From contig QGVE01000101.1 in NCBI GenBank assembly GCA_003242675.1, positions 1 through 10,346 on the forward strand: a DNA stretch of 10,346 nucleotides, read 5' to 3'. The notes beneath the pieces are model-generated. The model saw only the letters and a program-made list of their open reading frames with translations, had not been told where the DNA came from and did not search any database. This DNA comes from Bacillota bacterium. GTDB taxonomy: Bacteria; Bacillota_E; Symbiobacteriia; Symbiobacteriales; Symbiobacteriaceae. Shown one piece after another: positions 7,414 through 10,346 of the stretch (its first letter is position 1; each line of letters starts with the position of its first letter). Both the position numbers and the translations under genes were made by a program.

Positions 7414-8316
7414 CTACCGGAACCGCAGATCCCGCTGGCGCAGCCCTTCCGCCAGCAGGTGGAAGCCGGCGGCGGTGAGGCCGAGCGCCAGCCCCGGACA
7501 GAGGGCGAGCCAGGGGTACTGGCGCAGGTAGAGCCAAGCGGTCCCCAGCATCTGCCCCCATTCGGGCAGGTACTCGGCCACGGCGATGTTGCCGCTGATC
7601 GTCTCGACTACCACGAACCCTCCCGGATACACGCCGAACAGCGCCAGCTGCGCCATGATCATGAGCACCCACGCGATCTCCGACGGCACCATGACCAGCA
7701 GGTCCCCGCGCAGGAGCGGCAGCACGTGGCGCACGAGGATGCGGAACGGACGGGCGCCCAGCGCCCGGGCGGCCTCCACGTGCGGCATCAGGGCGACCTC
7801 CTCGGTCCGCCGGCGCACCTGCTCGGCGATGCGCGGCGCGCCCGTGAGCCCAAGCATGAGGACGTATGCGACCATCCAGGCGTTGGCCCCGAGCAACAGC
7901 GGCCGCACGCCCCGCATGGCCATGAGCGCTAGGATCAGGGCGGGCAGCGCGCCGAAGCCGGAAGCGGCCACCTGCAGGATCCGGGCCGGCAGGCCCCGGC
8001 GCCCACCGGCCCAGAGGCCGGCGGGCAGGGCCACGGCGAACCGGACCAGGTTGATCGCCAGGGCGAGGCCCAGGGTCGTCCGCGCGCCGTACACCAGCCG
8101 GGAGAGGTAGTCCCGCCCCAGGAAGTCAGAGCCCAGCACGTAGCCCAGCTGGCCCGGCCGGTACGGCGGGGCCACAAGGCGCGCCCCCTCCCGCTGAAGC
8201 AGCACGCCCTGCTGGGGATGGGGCAGGTCGGCGACGAAGGGCAGGAGCAGGACGACCCCGAGGCCGCCGAGTACCAGGGCAGCAAGTCCGAGGGAAACGG
8301 GGAAGCGCCGCCGCAT
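7414..8316 (-). CDS. Opp/Dpp-family ABC transporter permease, DppC-like (first pair)
   Basis: This 300-aa inner-membrane permease is of the DppC/OppC type. Its layout matches the paralogue at 5450-6346: a first membrane segment (about 9-26), the loop PHPQQGVLLQREG (32-44), GSDFLGRD (62-69), about five further membrane segments, and the cytoplasmic coupling loop from Glu181 with EAARALGARPFRI. Its ATG follows the stop of the upstream DppB-like gene directly (TGAATG), with AGGGAGG-type ribosome-binding sequence (8323-8332) about 6 nt ahead. This arrangement implies translational coupling and a DppB-DppC heterodimer. The gene ends TAG at 7416-7414. No ATPase or solute-binding protein gene accompanies it, so the ATP-hydrolysing partner must be encoded elsewhere, or the transporter is incomplete. 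Confidence 0.88.
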   Translation of the reverse strand: MRRRFPVSLGLAALVLGGLGVVLLLPFVADLPHPQQGVLLQREGARLVAPPYRPGQLGYVLGSDFLGRDYLSRLVYGARTTLGLALAINLVRFAVALPAGLWAGGRRGLPARILQVAASGFGALPALILALMAMRGVRPLLLGANAWMVAYVLMLGLTGAPRIAEQVRRRTEEVALMPHVEAARALGARPFRILVRHVLPLLRGDLLVMVPSEIAWVLMIMAQLALFGVYPGGFVVVETISGNIAVAEYLPEWGQMLGTAWLYLRQYPWLALCPGLALGLTAAGFHLLAEGLRQRDLRFR

Positions 8317-9318
8317 TCACGACCCCTCCCTCAGCCGCGGGTTGGCCAGGATGCGGAGCGTGTTGGCCACCCCGTCCAGCACGCCGAACCAGAGGCAGAA
8401 GACCAGGCCGACGGTGGCCAGGAGGGGCAGCGAGTCGTTCGCCAGCAGGGCGGCCCCGAGGCCGTTCACGTTGCACAGTACCTCGACTACGACCAGGCTG
8501 GAGAGCGTCAGGCTCAGCAGGGTGGGAAGGCCGGCCAGTACCTGGCCCAAGGCGACCGCCAGCCCGTGCTTCAGGACCACACGGACCTCCGGCAGTCCTT
8601 TGGCCCGCGCCGTGCGGATGTAGTCCGCCCGCATCACCTCGTCCAGTCCGGCAGCCACGAGCCGGGCGGTGTAGGCCATGGGCCCTAGGCTCAGGGCGAC
8701 CAGGGGCAGGAGCCACCCCCGTTCGCCTCCGCCCGGTCCCAACACCGAATACAGCCGCACCCCGAAGTGCCGGTGGGTGAAGATGGTGAGCATCTGCAGC
8801 AGCATCACCACCACGAAGTCCGGCAGGGCCATGCCGGCCACCGAGAGGCCGAAGGCGGTCCCCCGGGCGGCGCCGCGCCGCAGGCTCAGGAGCCCCAGGC
8901 CGAACCCGGTCGCCATTCCGAGCACCAAGGCCTGTGAGAGCAACCGCAGCGAGACCAGGGAGTCCTCCAGGACCCGCGGCAAGACCGGGTACGCGACCGG
9001 CACCTCCCGCCCGTTCAGCCACTCCAGCGTGTAGCCCATCACCTGCCCGGCTGCCAGGTCCCGCAGGTATGTGCGGACCGCGAGGGCATACGCGGCGAAC
9101 GACCACCGGGCCCGCACCTTGCTTTCACTGCCGGGGTCCCACGCGAGGACGAACGGCTGCATCGGTTCGGTGCGCACGCCCCAGACCACCCCCGCCGGCC
9201 GACCGTCGCCCTCGATCTGGACGATGCCGGCGGGAAGCCAGGCCAAGGCAACGACGAGGAAACCGGCGGCCAGCATCATGCCGACGCGGCTGAACCAGAG
9301 TCGGAGAACGCTACGCAT
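8317..9318 (-). CDS. Opp/Dpp-family ABC transporter permease, DppB-like (first pair)
   Basis: This 333-aa inner-membrane permease of the DppB/OppB type is first in the four-gene operon. A membrane segment near residues 12-30 is followed by an extracytoplasmic region of about 90 residues and about five more membrane segments. The block HFGVRLYSVLG, then GGERGWLLPLVALS and MAYTARLV, leads to the coupling loop DYIRTARAKGLPEVRVVLKH starting at Asp232. These blocks match the paralogue at 6343-7353 closely. The frame is open further upstream, but the ATG at 9318 is chosen because AAGGTGG (9324-9330) lies 5 nt before it and the first membrane segment follows. No clear promoter was found in the 158 nt between this gene and recO, although the stretch 9357-9420 is AT-richer than its surroundings and is the likely place for one. 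Confidence 0.88.
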   Translation of the reverse strand: MRSVLRLWFSRVGMMLAAGFLVVALAWLPAGIVQIEGDGRPAGVVWGVRTEPMQPFVLAWDPGSESKVRARWSFAAYALAVRTYLRDLAAGQVMGYTLEWLNGREVPVAYPVLPRVLEDSLVSLRLLSQALVLGMATGFGLGLLSLRRGAARGTAFGLSVAGMALPDFVVVMLLQMLTIFTHRHFGVRLYSVLGPGGGERGWLLPLVALSLGPMAYTARLVAAGLDEVMRADYIRTARAKGLPEVRVVLKHGLAVALGQVLAGLPTLLSLTLSSLVVVEVLCNVNGLGAALLANDSLPLLATVGLVFCLWFGVLDGVANTLRILANPRLREGS

Positions 9319-9438
9319 GCTAACCACCTTGTGTCTCGGACTACCAGTTTCCCGAAAATAGGACGCGCATCTGATTGGTTTCGTTCGATAAAATACAATC
9401 ACTGGAATTCACATGCATTGACTTGATGCACAGACGAA

Positions 9439-9468
9439 GGGCCCCGGCCGCTCCTGCAGCCGGACCCC
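9439..9468 (-). terminator. Probable recO terminator hairpin
   Basis: In the recO transcript GGGGTCCGGCTGC (9468-9456) can pair with GCGGCCGGGGCCC (9451-9439) across the loop AGGA, with one mismatch and two G-U pairs. The sequence TTCGTCT follows the 3' arm. It starts 8 nt after the recO stop codon. The weak T tract leaves some doubt, but the position fits, and it would insulate the permease operon from recO. Confidence 0.5.
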
Positions 9469-9476
9469 CTGTTTTC

Positions 9477-10241
9477 TCACCCCTTGCTGGACCGCAGCGC
9501 GTCCAAGAACTCTTTCGACTTCAGCCGCCGCTCCGTCCGTGCCAGGATGTACGCCGAGAGCGCCCGGTCGATCTCGGCCGCCAGTTCCCCCGAAAGACGG
9601 ACCATATGTGCACGACGGATGTCGCCGTCCAGGAGCCGCTTCATGCTCTCCAGGGCCCCGAGCGACAGCCGCATGGCCCCCTCGCCCTCGTCCGGGCACT
9701 GCGGGCACAGCACGCCGCCCAGGACCGGGGCGAAGCGCACGCCACCGCCCTGCTGCACCGCCTCCGACCCGCAGCCGACGCACGCCGCCAGGCTCGGGCG
9801 GAAGCCGAGCATCGAGAGGAGCTTCAACTCATACGCCCTGAGCAGCGGTTCCGGGTCGCGGTCGGGCTCGCTCCACAGGTGCAGGCTGGTGAGGAGGAGC
9901 AGGAACGGCGCCTCCTGCCGCTGGCGCTCCGGCAGCAGGGCGTCCGCCAACTCGCAGGCGTATGTGGCGTAGGCCATGCGCACCAGGTCCTCCCGGAGCT
10001 GCCGGAAGGACTCGACGATCTCCGCCTGACTCAGGGTGTCGAGGCTGCGGCCGGAGAAGAGCTGCGCCCGCACGTGGGAGAAGAGCTGCGTCGCGGCGGC
10101 GAGCCGGTTCCGGGGGCGCCGGGCCCCCCGGGCCACCGCCTCCACCTTCCCCTCCTCCCGGGTCAGGAGGACCACGATCTTGTCCGCTTCCTGGAAATTG
10201 CGCACCCGAATGACGATGCCGTCGACGTTGTAGAGTGCCAC
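9477..10241 (-). CDS. recO: DNA repair protein RecO
   Basis: RecO works with RecR, and RecF in some pathways, to load RecA onto SSB-coated single-stranded DNA during recombinational repair. The product is 254 aa, the usual length. The N-terminal part (MALYNVDGIVIRVRNFQEAD, then VVLLTREEGKVEAVARGARR) is the OB-fold domain typical of RecO. The helical C-terminal part carries a four-cysteine zinc-type site: CVGC at 154-157 and CPQC at 179-182, as in many Firmicute RecO proteins. The start is GTG at 10241, with GGAGGTGG (10247-10254) 5 nt before it; the homology begins there. It appears to be transcribed on its own here, from a promoter close to its start, and to end at a hairpin at 9439-9468. 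It is functionally unrelated to the permeases downstream. Confidence 0.95.
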   Translation of the reverse strand: MALYNVDGIVIRVRNFQEADKIVVLLTREEGKVEAVARGARRPRNRLAAATQLFSHVRAQLFSGRSLDTLSQAEIVESFRQLREDLVRMAYATYACELADALLPERQRQEAPFLLLLTSLHLWSEPDRDPEPLLRAYELKLLSMLGFRPSLAACVGCGSEAVQQGGGVRFAPVLGGVLCPQCPDEGEGAMRLSLGALESMKRLLDGDIRRAHMVRLSGELAAEIDRALSAYILARTERRLKSKEFLDALRSSKG

Positions 10242-10267
10242 GTCGCCACCTCCGCCGTCTGCCCTCC

Positions 10268-10276
10268 ATCATAGCA
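10268..10276 (-). promoter_or_regulatory. Extended -10 promoter candidate for recO
   Basis: On the minus strand TGC-TATGAT (10276-10268) is a good extended -10 element (5/6 match to TATAAT plus the TGn motif). It would start transcription near 10261, about 20 nt before the recO GTG. No good -35 hexamer is visible, which extended -10 promoters can tolerate. The remaining sequence to the right edge holds no supportable gene. Confidence 0.4.
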
Positions 10277-10346
10277 CAGGGCACGTGAGGGGGGCCCCTT
10301 CCCCACCCGGGCAGAGGGGAAAAACTAGAACGAAACCCCCTGTCCA

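Noticed and set aside
9414..9430. TGCAT-N7-ATGCA inverted repeat upstream of the permease operon, considered as an operator.
   Set aside because: The arms are only 5 bp and no promoter could be placed next to it, so there is too little to support a call.
10300..10330. Hairpin TTCCCC...GGGGAA near the right edge, considered as a terminator of a gene beyond the window.
   Set aside because: On the plus strand it is followed by A residues, and on the minus strand the T run precedes the stem, so it has terminator polarity on neither strand.

Overview
This window is high-GC chromosomal DNA that looks like a high-GC, probably thermophilic, Firmicute of the Symbiobacterium type. The support is an alpha2beta2-type glycyl-tRNA synthetase (separate glyQ and glyS) under a glycine T-box riboswitch, very strong Shine-Dalgarno sequences, frequent GTG/TTG starts, and a surface protein with a copper-amine-oxidase-like N-terminal domain. 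The genus is an inference from these traits; the gene families are much more secure.

Layout. Positions 1-1716 (minus strand) hold glyS (running off the left edge) and glyQ, 2 bases apart. Positions 1752-2010 hold their control region: a vegetative promoter with an 8-bp inverted repeat on its -10, then a T-box leader with a readable GGC specifier, a TGGA tRNA-end-binding bulge and an intrinsic terminator. Positions 2080-2314 form an AT-rich divergent intergenic region ending in a terminator-like hairpin. Positions 2315-5370 (plus strand) hold two exported proteins: a NodB-family polysaccharide deacetylase and a four-part protein (TPR-like, GH26-like glycosidase, Ig-like, copper amine oxidase N-domain). 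A perfect 17-bp hairpin at 5399-5436 separates them from the convergent operon on the right.

Positions 5450-9318 (minus strand) hold four membrane permeases of the oligopeptide/dipeptide (Opp/Dpp) ABC family, in transcription order DppB-like, DppC-like, DppB-like, DppC-like. They are two paralogous pairs, evidently a tandem duplication. No ATPase and no substrate-binding protein is encoded with them. Positions 9477-10241 (minus strand) hold recO, a DNA repair gene, with its own likely promoter and terminator.

How the genes work together. glyQ and glyS make the two subunits of one enzyme, and uncharged tRNA-Gly switches on their transcription. The deacetylase and GH26-like protein probably act together outside the membrane on a polysaccharide (cell wall or exopolysaccharide). 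The four permeases could form two heterodimeric import channels that borrow ATPases and binding proteins encoded elsewhere. No mobile elements, CRISPR arrays, tRNA or rRNA genes were seen. The best candidates for something undescribed are the ATPase-less four-permease operon and the TPR-GH26-Ig-CuAO protein with its deacetylase partner.
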